A DNA stretch of 64,000 nucleotides from Arthrobacter sp. TMP15 (lineage in GTDB: Bacteria > Actinomycetota > Actinomycetes > Actinomycetales > Micrococcaceae), in assembly GCF_039529835.1 (NCBI RefSeq), contig NZ_CP154262.1, positions 2,108,001-2,172,000 on the forward strand, in the 5' to 3' direction. The position numbers and the translations under genes are program-made. Below, piece after piece: positions 35,813 to 44,458 of this stretch; position 1 is the stretch's first letter; each line of letters starts with the position of its first letter. The notes under the pieces were generated by a model. That model searched no databases, was not told the DNA's origin, and saw only the letters and a list, made by a program, of their open reading frames with translations.

Positions 35813-37698
35813 TTGATCCCCAAACGGTAACGATGGTTGGACGACAACTTAAGACGGACTTGGGACCTAACTCCGGCCTTGAGTTCAAGCTGGGACAGGA
35901 CGTTCCCCTTGATATTTAGCGGTATCGTGACACCAGCAGTCGTGAGCGAACTTTGGACGATTGGCAACTCATAGTCGTCCTCAGTCTTCCCGCCCGGCCC
36001 GAGGGCGACGAGCGCCAAGTCGCCGGCGATATCCTCGAATGCGGTCAACGCGAGACAAATGTCGCCCGTCGAGGCGTCAGACCAGCTGCGGAAACTTACG
36101 TCACCAGAGGTGATCCGTGCCGTCCCGTCACCATTTTGGCCGTCAGCCGGTAGAACGCCACCCTTTTCCTTGCGTTTTTTGGGCCCGCCCGTGTCCTTGC
36201 CCTTGGTGGTCGGGGAATCGCCGTCGCTGTTAGCTGCGGTGCGGACTCCGAGTGGAACGGACTTCCTGCCACCAACTAAGGGAGTACGCGCCTGCCCTTC
36301 AGCGCCACGCACTGTGCTCGATTCACGGTCCGTACCCGGTCCTGGTTCGGGGGTCCCCGCTGTGGCATCGACCGACGTCGACTTTTCTTCGAAAACCTCG
36401 GCGGGCAGATATTTCGAAAGACCCTTGACCTCTACCTGATCTCCGATTTGCTGCTTGACGCGGCTCTTGAGTCCATCGCGAACAAAGGTCTTGAGCTCTT
36501 CAAGAAGTTTCGCGCCATCCAACGCGCGGCCCGGGTCCCATTTGTGATGCTGCGGCGGTTCCATAGTGCGCAGCAATGTGTTGCCTTTGATGTCAGAACA
36601 TTCAAGAACGGCCGCGTATCTCACCGAGATTGAAGTGTGCTTGAAGGTGTCGATCTTCATGAGCGGCGTGCGCATGGTGATAGTGTGCAACGTCTTGTCT
36701 AGGTTGTCGTCAACATTGATGTATAAGGACATCTTGCCGAAGTTCTTGCTGATCTTGACAATCGGATCCGGGTCCTTGATGGCGCGATAGAAGGCCGCGA
36801 CTTCCGCGTCTTCGACCACATGGTCCTTCAGGTTCTCGCTGTTGAGCTCCCATTGGGTAGTGGACGTCTTGCCTTTGACTATCAATTCACCACGATCGAT
36901 CGCCACTAGGAAGTTCTTCATGAAGGCAACCTTGATGTGTCGCAAATCCGGATCTGTGTCGGCCTTCCGGTAGCCCAAGACGAACACGTCTGTGCCCGGC
37001 GCTGTGCGAGGGGCGAAGGGTCCCACGGGCTCGGGATTCCGCAGATACTTGAAGTCCTCCTCGTCGTTCAGGTCCGTGAAGAATCCGTCACCGACCCGCC
37101 ACATTCCGCCTGAATCGCGATGCGTGGCCAAGCAGCAATATCCTGCAAAGACGACATCAGCTGTTCCCAAGGGCAGTGACGTGTAGAGGACGGTACTCAT
37201 GTCCGAGGCCATCGGGCCGACTGCCGACCCGATGCCGAATGAACCGCCCCGGGAACCGTCATCTGCTGAAATCCCGGCGCCGCGCGTCAGCGCGCTGAGC
37301 GAAGATTTCGGGTCGTTGATCGATTCCGAACCCGCGAGTCCCTTCGTCCCGTAATCACCGATCCGGAGCACCGGGACGCTCGACTGAAGCGCAGTCCTAT
37401 GTGCCAGAAGCATACTGTCGTGCCCCTGGGAGTCTCGAGTCTGCTCCTCGACCTGTGCGAGATGGTGGATCAAACCGTCAATCCCAGGAATTTCAGCTGT
37501 GGGCATCTCCACCAATTCAAAAACCATGGTCACAGGTGCAGCGCCAGCACGGGCATCGATAGAATTCTGCCCGGTCTCTCGGACCAAGGACTCCTCGGCC
37601 AGGGATCCTTCGAAGAATTGGCCTGCCGGAGTGATGGCGCCTTGCGAGGCGCCCCTGCCCGCTTTTTCGAAGTAGAACCCAAAATGGGAATCTATCAC
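35809..37698 (-). CDS. GHKL-type (paraMORC-like) ATPase
   Basis: A 629-aa protein with divergent but complete Bergerat motifs. N1 is LVRETGQNSIDA (38-49; Glu41 and Asn45), N2 is RIGDYGTKGL (112-121; DxGxxG), and the lid is RGGSFGIGSAV (150-160). An extended region follows, with a Lys/Pro-rich disordered linker (about 440-530) and a C-terminal beta domain of about 100 residues. By motifs it belongs with Hsp90/MutL/MORC-like ATPases but differs from the MORC-type protein at 23598. It overlaps the 75-aa gene upstream and the 288-aa gene downstream by 4 nt each. A role in defence is inferred from context. Confidence 0.8.
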   Translation of the reverse strand: MIDSHFGFYFEKAGRGASQGAITPAGQFFEGSLAEESLVRETGQNSIDARAGAAPVTMVFELVEMPTAEIPGIDGLIHHLAQVEEQTRDSQGHDSMLLAHRTALQSSVPVLRIGDYGTKGLAGSESINDPKSSLSALTRGAGISADDGSRGGSFGIGSAVGPMASDMSTVLYTSLPLGTADVVFAGYCCLATHRDSGGMWRVGDGFFTDLNDEEDFKYLRNPEPVGPFAPRTAPGTDVFVLGYRKADTDPDLRHIKVAFMKNFLVAIDRGELIVKGKTSTTQWELNSENLKDHVVEDAEVAAFYRAIKDPDPIVKISKNFGKMSLYINVDDNLDKTLHTITMRTPLMKIDTFKHTSISVRYAAVLECSDIKGNTLLRTMEPPQHHKWDPGRALDGAKLLEELKTFVRDGLKSRVKQQIGDQVEVKGLSKYLPAEVFEEKSTSVDATAGTPEPGPGTDRESSTVRGAEGQARTPLVGGRKSVPLGVRTAANSDGDSPTTKGKDTGGPKKRKEKGGVLPADGQNGDGTARITSGDVSFRSWSDASTGDICLALTAFEDIAGDLALVALGPGGKTEDDYELPIVQSSLTTAGVTIPLNIKGNVLSQLELKAGVRSQVRLKLSSNHRYRLGIK

Positions 37699-37922
37699 TT
37701 GAATGACACCTTTCTATTGGACGGAGCTGCCGGGTCAAAAAGCGCCCGCACTTCTTTGAGCTCGGCCTCGATTGGACGGAACAAGGCATCCACTTCTTCC
37801 GGGGAGAAATCGTAGTTCTTCCTGTTCGCCAAGTTCCCCAAAAGAGATATCTCCCGAATGAGCCGATCTCCTCGCGAAGCCGCGAGTCGCCTGAAGCGTT
37901 CGTTTCGCGTCTCGTTAGACAT
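37695..37922 (-). CDS. Small operon-leading protein (75 aa)
   Basis: A 75-aa, highly charged helical protein starting MSNETRNERFRRLAASRGDR, with an ISLLGNLANRKNYDFSPEEVDALF core and an acidic-basic helix after it. The ATG at 37922 has GGAGAAG upstream; the longer open frame to 38099 crosses the promoter and palindrome and is rejected. It overlaps the GHKL-type ATPase gene by 4 nt. It could be an autoregulator binding the palindrome at 37940 or a small subunit of the complex; no helix-turn-helix is evident. Confidence 0.7.
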   Translation of the reverse strand: MSNETRNERFRRLAASRGDRLIREISLLGNLANRKNYDFSPEEVDALFRPIEAELKEVRALFDPAAPSNRKVSFK

Positions 37923-37939
37923 GACTTCTCCGATCCTTT

Positions 37940-37982
37940 TCCGATATATAAACACTATATATCGGACATATAGTCTGCACAA
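37940..37982 (-). promoter_or_regulatory. Promoter with overlapping 27-bp palindromic operator
   Basis: On the minus strand TTGTGC (37982-37977) and TATAGT (37959-37954) are separated by 17 nt, a good sigma-70 promoter. A perfect 11-bp inverted repeat, TCCGATATATA and TATATATCGGA with a 5-nt spacer (37940-37966), covers the -10 box. The position predicts repression of the five-gene operon that starts 18 nt further on. Confidence 0.75.
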
Positions 37983-38721
37983 CCGTTGTGCAATGCGACA
38001 TGGTTGAGGACTTGGCCACTCGGTATCGACCCGCCGGAAATTGGCCCTACGTGCCCGGCATTGGCCGTAGCCACCAAGCTGCTCGGCGCAAGAACCCAAA
38101 GCTTATGGTCAGAGCAGCAGCGTAATGCCGGCTCTAGGAAAATTGTCCACTCGTATCCATGAAGCGGGAGGCCCGTTTGTCCCCGCCTACAATCGCGCGG
38201 CCGGCATCTACCGCCGAACACGCTGGACCCCTCTCGAAGATCGGAATTTGATTGTTGCTGAGGGTTATTAGACTCGAGCCACAATGAGCTCAGGCTCCTC
38301 GCTTGCGTGCAAGCAGTCAGCCATGCCGTGGAGAAGCTTGATCACCATGAACATGCACGGCGGCAAGAACATGAAATCTGATGTAGCCACCTTTGGCCAC
38401 TCTAGGGTCAGCCCAACTACACATCCAGGTGAATGGACCCCTATGAACACATGCCAAGACCACGTTGTGCCTTCTGGTACCCCATCATCGCTGGGCGGGC
38501 CCTCCACGCAACCAGGGCGCTACGCGCCGGCCACTCCCCCAAAAATTCTTCCTCGGCGCTCCTACGTCGCTTATTTCCTCGAAACAATTTTTGCCCCGTG
38601 CCCGGTACCCCAAGTTGCCCTCCGGCCCCTAAAACCAGCGGTGATTCCTCTTACCAGAAGGCACCAACAGAGCAGGCGGCCGCGAACAACCAGTCACCGT
38701 TCACACAGGAGGAGCAGGACA
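37983..38721. other. Intergenic region between defence and transfer modules
   Basis: About 740 nt with no convincing gene. The frame of the DUF4192 gene is open back to 38284, but that stretch lacks the coding character of the later part, and a strong ribosome site stands before 38722. The upstream promoter of the plus-strand genes should lie here; none is obvious. Confidence 0.5.
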
Positions 38722-39744
38722 ATGGAACCGATCAGAATCAGCAGCCCGGCCGACGTCATCAGCTACATGGGCCACAGCCTCGGCTACTGGCCGAAGGAAA
38801 GCCTCGTCTGCGTCGCTCTCGAAGGCGAGGCCCTCGGCCCCACCCTCCGCGTCAACTTGCCCAGCAGTGACGACGTCGGCCACAGTTACGCCGAGCGCGT
38901 CGCCCATGCCGTCGGCATTGACCACGACGCCACCGCCGTCCTCATCGCCCTCTTCACCCACCAGCCATGGGGCCATGGAAACCAAAAGCCCTTCACAACC
39001 ATGGTCCAAGGGCTCAAGCGCCGACTCGCGGCTGCCGGGCTCCTCGTCCACGACGTATGGATCGTCGGCCCCGAATCCTTCGCCACCTACGACGGCGCCA
39101 ACCCCGCCACGTGCGGCAAGGAAACCCCGCTGGCGGCTATTGAATCCAGCCTCCTGAACGCCGAGCTCGTCTACAAGGGCAGCACCATCGAACCGAACGA
39201 CATGCCTGCCATCCCGGAGTTGTTCGCCGCCGTCGACCAAGACGCGGTCGCGGCAGCGTTGCAGGAATTAGCCATCAACCCCGACCAAGGCCTCCATGCG
39301 GCCTATCAGTTATGGACGGAACTCCTCGACCACGGCGCCGAAGCCACCCACGAGCAGTTGACCGAAGTCTTGGCCGGGCTGCAGCACGTCGGATTCAGGG
39401 ACCAGATCCTGGCCGCCATCCCCGGCATCAACGAGCCCATGGCAGCCACACTCTTCGGCGCCACCGACGAAGCCCCGCAATGGGACCGCATCGACAGCGC
39501 TGAGAAGCTGCTCCGGCAGCTGCTCTCCATCGCATCCCCGAGCCATGTGGCAGCGCCGTTGACGATGCTCGGGCACATCTGCTGGTGGAAGGGCAAGGGA
39601 ACCGCAGCCGGGAATTACATGCACGTCGCCCTGACGTTCGACCCCGACTACCACCTAGCCCGATTACTGGACCAGATGCTCGGCGCCGGCGTCGTCTCCG
39701 GCTGGGCCCAACACAAGAACACCGCCTACCGGAACCAGCACTAA
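38722..39744 (+). CDS. DUF4192-domain protein
   Basis: A 340-aa soluble protein of the DUF4192 family, recognisable by the start RISSPADVISYMGHSLGYWPKESLVCVAL and the later repeated helical part. The family is common in actinobacteria and their plasmids; its function is unknown. Start ATG at 38722 preceded by AGGAGGAGCAGGA. It is the first gene of the transfer region, on the same strand as the relaxase, with an NrdH-like gene 40 nt downstream. GC-rich codon use sets it apart from the defence island to its left. Confidence 0.85.
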   Translation: MEPIRISSPADVISYMGHSLGYWPKESLVCVALEGEALGPTLRVNLPSSDDVGHSYAERVAHAVGIDHDATAVLIALFTHQPWGHGNQKPFTTMVQGLKRRLAAAGLLVHDVWIVGPESFATYDGANPATCGKETPLAAIESSLLNAELVYKGSTIEPNDMPAIPELFAAVDQDAVAAALQELAINPDQGLHAAYQLWTELLDHGAEATHEQLTEVLAGLQHVGFRDQILAAIPGINEPMAATLFGATDEAPQWDRIDSAEKLLRQLLSIASPSHVAAPLTMLGHICWWKGKGTAAGNYMHVALTFDPDYHLARLLDQMLGAGVVSGWAQHKNTAYRNQH

Positions 39745-39784
39745 CTCCTCCGGACACTGAGAAGTGGGAATTGAGGTGAGAACG

Positions 39785-40021
39785 ATGAAGGTCACGGTCT
39801 ACAGCAAACCGGGCTGCCAGCAGTGCAAGTTCACCTGCCTGTCCCTAGACCATGCCGGCATCACTTACAGCGTCGTCGACGTGACGACGAACGTCGCCGC
39901 CCTCGAGTACGTTCAAGACCTCGGCTATTCTCAAGCACCTGTCGTCGTTGTCAGCGAACACGACCACTGGTCAGGATTCAACCCCGCCGAGATCGAACGA
40001 CTCCGGCTCGCCATCCAATAA
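39785..40021 (+). CDS. NrdH-like glutaredoxin
   Basis: A 78-aa thioredoxin-fold protein starting MKVTVYSKPGCQQCKFT, with redox motif CQQC at 11-14 and the cis-proline segment APVVVV later. It resembles NrdH redoxins that deliver electrons to class Ib ribonucleotide reductase. No nrdE/nrdF genes are present here, so on this element it may serve another thiol exchange or supply nucleotide reduction during transfer. Start ATG at 39785, after TGAGGTGAGAACG. Confidence 0.88.
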   Translation: MKVTVYSKPGCQQCKFTCLSLDHAGITYSVVDVTTNVAALEYVQDLGYSQAPVVVVSEHDHWSGFNPAEIERLRLAIQ

Positions 40022-40044
40022 ATGCTCCTCCTACAGGAGATCCA

Positions 40045-40257
40045 GTGCCGCATGAAGACCTCATGCGGCACTCCCCTGCGCCCCACCAATTCACCTACAT
40101 TTCTCCCAACCCACATCTGCAGCCAACTCACGCCACGACCAATTCCCCTGGCAACAGCACCCCCAACTACCGTGCTGCTGCCGCTACCAAAAATCCGTTC
40201 ACACTTCTGGCACCGAAGCAGGTAGCCGTCACGGCCAGCGTGACGGCAAACGTGACG
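40045..40257. promoter_or_regulatory. Dyad-rich region before the relaxase operon, candidate oriT
   Basis: Contains a perfect 11-bp hairpin (40045-40055 with 40061-40071, GTGCCGCATGA/TCATGCGGCAC). It also has a second dyad, CCGTCACG (40226) with CGTGACGG (40239), followed by another CGTGACG at 40251. The latter lies 40-70 nt before the relaxase operon. Origins of transfer of MobF systems usually sit close upstream of the relaxase gene and carry such repeats; terminator or operator are other readings. Confidence 0.4.
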
Positions 40258-40298
40258 CTTGGTCATGGAGAAATCGGGTCGGTGAGCCATGGAGATGT

Positions 40299-40847
40299 AT
40301 GACTACGCGAACCTGCCCCGAATGCACCACCACCTTCACCCCCGCCAGCCCCCGGCAGCTCTTCTGCCGCCCAGAGTGTGCCCACCGCCAGCGGCAACGA
40401 AAGTACCGGCAAAGCATCCAGGATGAAGAGCTGCGGATGACCGGCCACGTTGACCGCTCCAAGCCCAACAGCCAGGAGGCGATGGCGGCACTCACGGCCC
40501 TGTATGAGGCAACGATCCGTAACCTGCGGTCCGCGAACAAGCGCAAGCTCGCCACCATAACACGGTCATTTGAGGGCAGGCTGGCCACAGCCTACGAACA
40601 GCTCAATGAAAGCGCCCAGGCAGTATCACGGGCACAGTCGAAGGCCGACGAGCTGCAACGCTCGGTGAAGCGTTTGCTGCACGAAAACAAGCAGCGTGAG
40701 CTCAGCGAACAGCGGGCAGTCAAGGACATGCAACACCTCGCCGCCCGGGTCCTGGGATTGCATTCTGACGCCAACACCCGCCTCGACAAGACGTCGGCCG
40801 CGATCTTTGCACGCCGCGGCTGGAACACAGAAATGGGCAGGTCATGA
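40299..40847 (+). CDS. Zinc-finger and coiled-coil protein, relaxase partner
   Basis: A 182-aa protein with an N-terminal zinc finger (Cys6, Cys9, then FCRPECAHRQRQRKYRQ with two more Cys at about 23 and 27). A long charged helix from about 55 to 150 (LTALYEATIRNLRSANKRKLATI and beyond) is likely to be coiled coil. It ends 4 nt inside the relaxase gene (ATGA overlap). The arrangement suggests a DNA-binding accessory factor of the relaxosome; this is inference. No named family recognised. Confidence 0.7.
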   Translation: MTTRTCPECTTTFTPASPRQLFCRPECAHRQRQRKYRQSIQDEELRMTGHVDRSKPNSQEAMAALTALYEATIRNLRSANKRKLATITRSFEGRLATAYEQLNESAQAVSRAQSKADELQRSVKRLLHENKQRELSEQRAVKDMQHLAARVLGLHSDANTRLDKTSAAIFARRGWNTEMGRS

Positions 40848-43800
40848 CCGCCTCCATAGCCCGCCTCTCCACCGAAGCCGGTGTCTCCTACCTGCTTAAG
40901 ACCACCAGCCATGCCGACGTCGAAACCCGGGACCTCACCGGCTACTACACTGCCACCAGCAACCCGCCCGGGCAATGGCTCGGTGCAGGACTTCCCGGCA
41001 TCGGCATGACTCCCTACGACACCGTCACCGATGCAACCGCGAAAGCTCTCTTTGAACGAGGTGAACACCCCTCCACGGGAGCAGCCCTGGGCCGGACACC
41101 CAACCAGGCTTCCACCGTCACCGGCGCCAACGGCCAAACCGTTCGCCGGGCCGCGGTGGCCGGTTTTGACCTCACCTTCAGTGTGCCCAAGTCCGTCTCG
41201 GTGCTCTGGGCCCTCGGCAGCGACGAGTACAAGGGCAAGGTCATGGCAGCCCACCGTGCAGCCTTGGAAGCCACCCTGGCCTGGCTGGAGACCTCCGCCA
41301 TCCACACCCGCGCCGGGCACGGTGGCGTGGCCCACGTCGGCGTTCACGGTGCCATCGCGGCCGCCTTCGACCACTGGGAGTCCCGCTCCGGAGACCCCCA
41401 GCTGCACACCCACGTCGTCATCGCGAACCGGGCCCAACGCGTCAGCGACGGCGTCTGGACCACCCTTGACTCACGCACGCTCTACAAGGCCACCGTGGCC
41501 GCCAGCGAACACTATAACGGGTTGCTCTATGACCAGCTCGGCCGAGATCTGGGAACCGAGGCGGAGGTTCGCACACCCACCAGCGCCGTGCACAACTACA
41601 GCTTGCAGCTTGCCGGCGTGAACGATGAACTCATCCGCGAGTTCTCCAGCAGGTCCCGGCTGATCGACATTGAAGCAGACAGGCTCATTCACGACTGGTC
41701 CGAATCCCACGGCCGGGAACCGAGCAACGCCGTCAAACTCAAGCTGCGCCAGCAGGCAACGCTGTCCACCCGCACTGCCAAGAACCACGATGTCGTCCCC
41801 CTCAACACCCGCACCCGGCAGTGGCGCGAACGGGCCATCACCAAGGGCTTCGATCCCGAGGCCGTGCTGGCGGCCACCGTCAACCGCTCACGCTCTCATC
41901 CGCTCGCTGCCGCCGACGCTGATGCTGCCTGGATCGACAGCACTGCAGGGATGGTCAAGGACCTGGTCGCCAGACGGCGGGCAACCTGGAACCGCTGGAA
42001 CCTGATCGCCGAAGCAGAACGGGTGTGCCTTGAGATCCGCTGCGCCACCGCCGCCGACCGGCTTCACCTCATGGACGCCATCGCCACATCCGCGGAGGAA
42101 CAATCCGTGGCACTCAACGAGTTCCGCTACGGCATCCCCACCACCACAGCCCCCGACCTAGTGCTCAACGGCCCCAGTGTCTTTGACCTAGCCAGCGCCC
42201 ACCTCTTCACCGATGTCTCAACGTTGGCGAGCGAGGAAACCATCATGAAAGCCCACATGCACGACGCCGGTCCTCACCTCGAGCACACGACCGTCAAAGA
42301 CGCTCTCCAACAGTTCCTCAGCACCCGTGGCGAGTCCTTGCAGGGCGAGCAATGCAGGACCGCCGAGGCCGTACTGGCCAGCGGCAGGCGGCTGGACGCC
42401 GTCGTCGGCCCCGCCGGAACCGGAAAAACCACCACGATGAGCGCCGTCAAAACCCTCTGGGAAGACTGCTTCAGTACAGGGACCGTTGTGGGGTTGGCCC
42501 CCGCTGCAGCCTCTGCCGACGTCCTCGGCCACGAGCTCGGGTTGGCCACGGACAACGTGAGTAAATGGCTCTACGAATCCACCGGACCCGGAGCTGCCAT
42601 GCGGGCCGGACACTATGCAGCAGCCGCAGAAAGGTACCAAGCAGCCTGTCAATCCCCCGGCATGGATGGGCAAGCCCGCAAGGCCATGGAGAGCCTTGCA
42701 CAGCGTATGAGTGCCCTCACAGCGACCCAATCAAAGTGGCAGTTCCGGACCAACCAGCTGGTCATCATTGACGAAGCATCTATGGTCTCCACCTACCAGC
42801 TCGCCGCGCTCCTGGACCAGGCCACAGTTGCCGGAGCCAAGATTCTGCTCGTTGGTGACCCGGCGCAGCTGGATTCCATCGACGCCGGCGGAGTCCTGGG
42901 CTGGCTGGACAGGGCCGGCTACGCGCAACGGCTCAGTACGGTCTGGCGTTTCACGAATGAATGGGAACGCGCCGCTTCCTTGAAGCTTCGCACGGGTGAC
43001 TTCGACGTCATCACCGAGTACAAAACCCACAAGCGCATCAGCAGTGGCACCTACGACGCAATGGTCGATAACGCCTACAACAGCTGGGACGCGGACATCC
43101 GGGCCGGCCAGACCTCAATCCTGATCGCCCCCGACAACGACACCGTTGCCATGCTCAACGAGCGTGCGCAGGCAGACCGTGTCGGCTCCGGTGCCGTCGA
43201 CGCGGAAGCCACCGTGGATCTCAGCGACGGCCTTCACGCCGGACGAGGTGACACCATCCTTGCCAGGCGCAACGACCGCCACCTCCTCGATGACACTGGC
43301 GACTTCATCCGCAACGGCACCCTCATCACCGTCTGTGACGCACCCAACCCGGACGGCTCCACCGCAGGGATCCGCCAGGACAACGGCGCAAGAATCATCC
43401 TGAGCGCCAGCTATCTCGCCGAGTCCGTGGAACTCGGCTACGCCACCACAGCCCACCGTTCCCAAGGCATCACCGTGGACACCGGCCATACCTTGGTCAG
43501 CGAAGGTAGGCTCACCCGTGAACTCTTCTACGTGTCCATGACCCGTGGGAAGGCCGGCAACCACGCCTACATCAGCGAACCCGACCCGCGCGACCACCAC
43601 GGTGTGGACCCATCCTCCCTGCCGGACTGGCAGCAAATCCTTGGCGGCATACTCTCCGTCGAAGGCGCCGAACACACGGCCCACGAGGTCCGCGATGAAC
43701 AACGCAACCAGGCCAACTCTCTGTCGCGCTTGCTGGCCGAGCATGACTACCTGGCTCAAATCGCCGCGTCCGACGACGTCACCCGCCTCGTCAAAACCCA

Positions 43801-44431
43801 CTCACCCGACCTTGTGACGGAGATGCAAGCGTCCCCATCCTGGGGCGCCATGGTCGCCGCATGGCGACGCACCGCAGTCACCAACCGGACCCTCGCCGAG
43901 CAAACCATGGTCGGCGGGCTGGAGCCAACAGCCGGTGCCCGCGACGTTGCTGCCGTCGTGCACTCACGTCTACAAGCCCTCCAACGGCGGCTACCCTCCA
44001 CTGCAACACTGACGATTGCGCCAGTCTCAGTGCCCACGGACCGAGAAGACCTCCGTGAACTGCTCAACTACGTTCAGCGCCGGATCACCAAACGGCTGAC
44101 CACAGTGGCCGTTCACGCCCTGGCCAACGAAGAACCCTGGATGGACCAGCTGCGTAAACAAACTGGCCTGCAAGCCAACGACGAGGCGTGGAAATCCCTG
44201 GTGCGGGACGTCGCCGGCTTCCGCGACCGCTGGGACATCGACAACCCTGCACTGCCCCTCGGGGCGCATCCCAACGCGACTGACTGGGACCAATCCGACC
44301 AGCGAGCCCGGCTTGAGGCCCGCATCTCCACCGCCAAGGGCAGCACGCCCACGGCAACGTCAACGACGGCGGCCCCTGAGCCGACGACCCGACCCCATTC
44401 ATCCGTGCTCAATGCCGGCCCCTCGCTGTAA
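40844..44431 (+). CDS. MobF-family relaxase-helicase (TrwC/TraI type)
   Basis: A 1195-aa conjugative relaxase. The N-terminal nicking domain has candidate catalytic tyrosines Tyr16 and Tyr34/35 and the metal-binding HxH motif at His188/His190 (LHTHVVIAN). A helicase of superfamily 1 follows: Walker A GPAGTGKTTTM (about 522-532), Walker B VIIDEASM (about 640-647), then LVGDPAQLDS, and TAHRSQGITVD (about 868-880). It nicks one strand at oriT, stays covalently attached and unwinds the DNA for export. It overlaps the zinc-finger gene. Typical of actinobacterial plasmids and ICEs. Confidence 0.93.
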   Translation: MTASIARLSTEAGVSYLLKTTSHADVETRDLTGYYTATSNPPGQWLGAGLPGIGMTPYDTVTDATAKALFERGEHPSTGAALGRTPNQASTVTGANGQTVRRAAVAGFDLTFSVPKSVSVLWALGSDEYKGKVMAAHRAALEATLAWLETSAIHTRAGHGGVAHVGVHGAIAAAFDHWESRSGDPQLHTHVVIANRAQRVSDGVWTTLDSRTLYKATVAASEHYNGLLYDQLGRDLGTEAEVRTPTSAVHNYSLQLAGVNDELIREFSSRSRLIDIEADRLIHDWSESHGREPSNAVKLKLRQQATLSTRTAKNHDVVPLNTRTRQWRERAITKGFDPEAVLAATVNRSRSHPLAAADADAAWIDSTAGMVKDLVARRRATWNRWNLIAEAERVCLEIRCATAADRLHLMDAIATSAEEQSVALNEFRYGIPTTTAPDLVLNGPSVFDLASAHLFTDVSTLASEETIMKAHMHDAGPHLEHTTVKDALQQFLSTRGESLQGEQCRTAEAVLASGRRLDAVVGPAGTGKTTTMSAVKTLWEDCFSTGTVVGLAPAAASADVLGHELGLATDNVSKWLYESTGPGAAMRAGHYAAAAERYQAACQSPGMDGQARKAMESLAQRMSALTATQSKWQFRTNQLVIIDEASMVSTYQLAALLDQATVAGAKILLVGDPAQLDSIDAGGVLGWLDRAGYAQRLSTVWRFTNEWERAASLKLRTGDFDVITEYKTHKRISSGTYDAMVDNAYNSWDADIRAGQTSILIAPDNDTVAMLNERAQADRVGSGAVDAEATVDLSDGLHAGRGDTILARRNDRHLLDDTGDFIRNGTLITVCDAPNPDGSTAGIRQDNGARIILSASYLAESVELGYATTAHRSQGITVDTGHTLVSEGRLTRELFYVSMTRGKAGNHAYISEPDPRDHHGVDPSSLPDWQQILGGILSVEGAEHTAHEVRDEQRNQANSLSRLLAEHDYLAQIAASDDVTRLVKTHSPDLVTEMQASPSWGAMVAAWRRTAVTNRTLAEQTMVGGLEPTAGARDVAAVVHSRLQALQRRLPSTATLTIAPVSVPTDREDLRELLNYVQRRITKRLTTVAVHALANEEPWMDQLRKQTGLQANDEAWKSLVRDVAGFRDRWDIDNPALPLGAHPNATDWDQSDQRARLEARISTAKGSTPTATSTTAAPEPTTRPHSSVLNAGPSL

Positions 44432-44458
44432 AATCAGAACATAGGCGGAGGCCGAGTC

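Noticed and set aside
38284-38721. Upstream extension of the DUF4192 gene in the same frame
   Set aside because: The strong AGGAGG site and family N-terminus at 38722 fix the start; the extension lacks coding character.
43115-43801. 228-codon open frame antisense to the relaxase
   Set aside because: Gly/Val-rich shadow of the relaxase helicase region; no motifs and no ribosome site.
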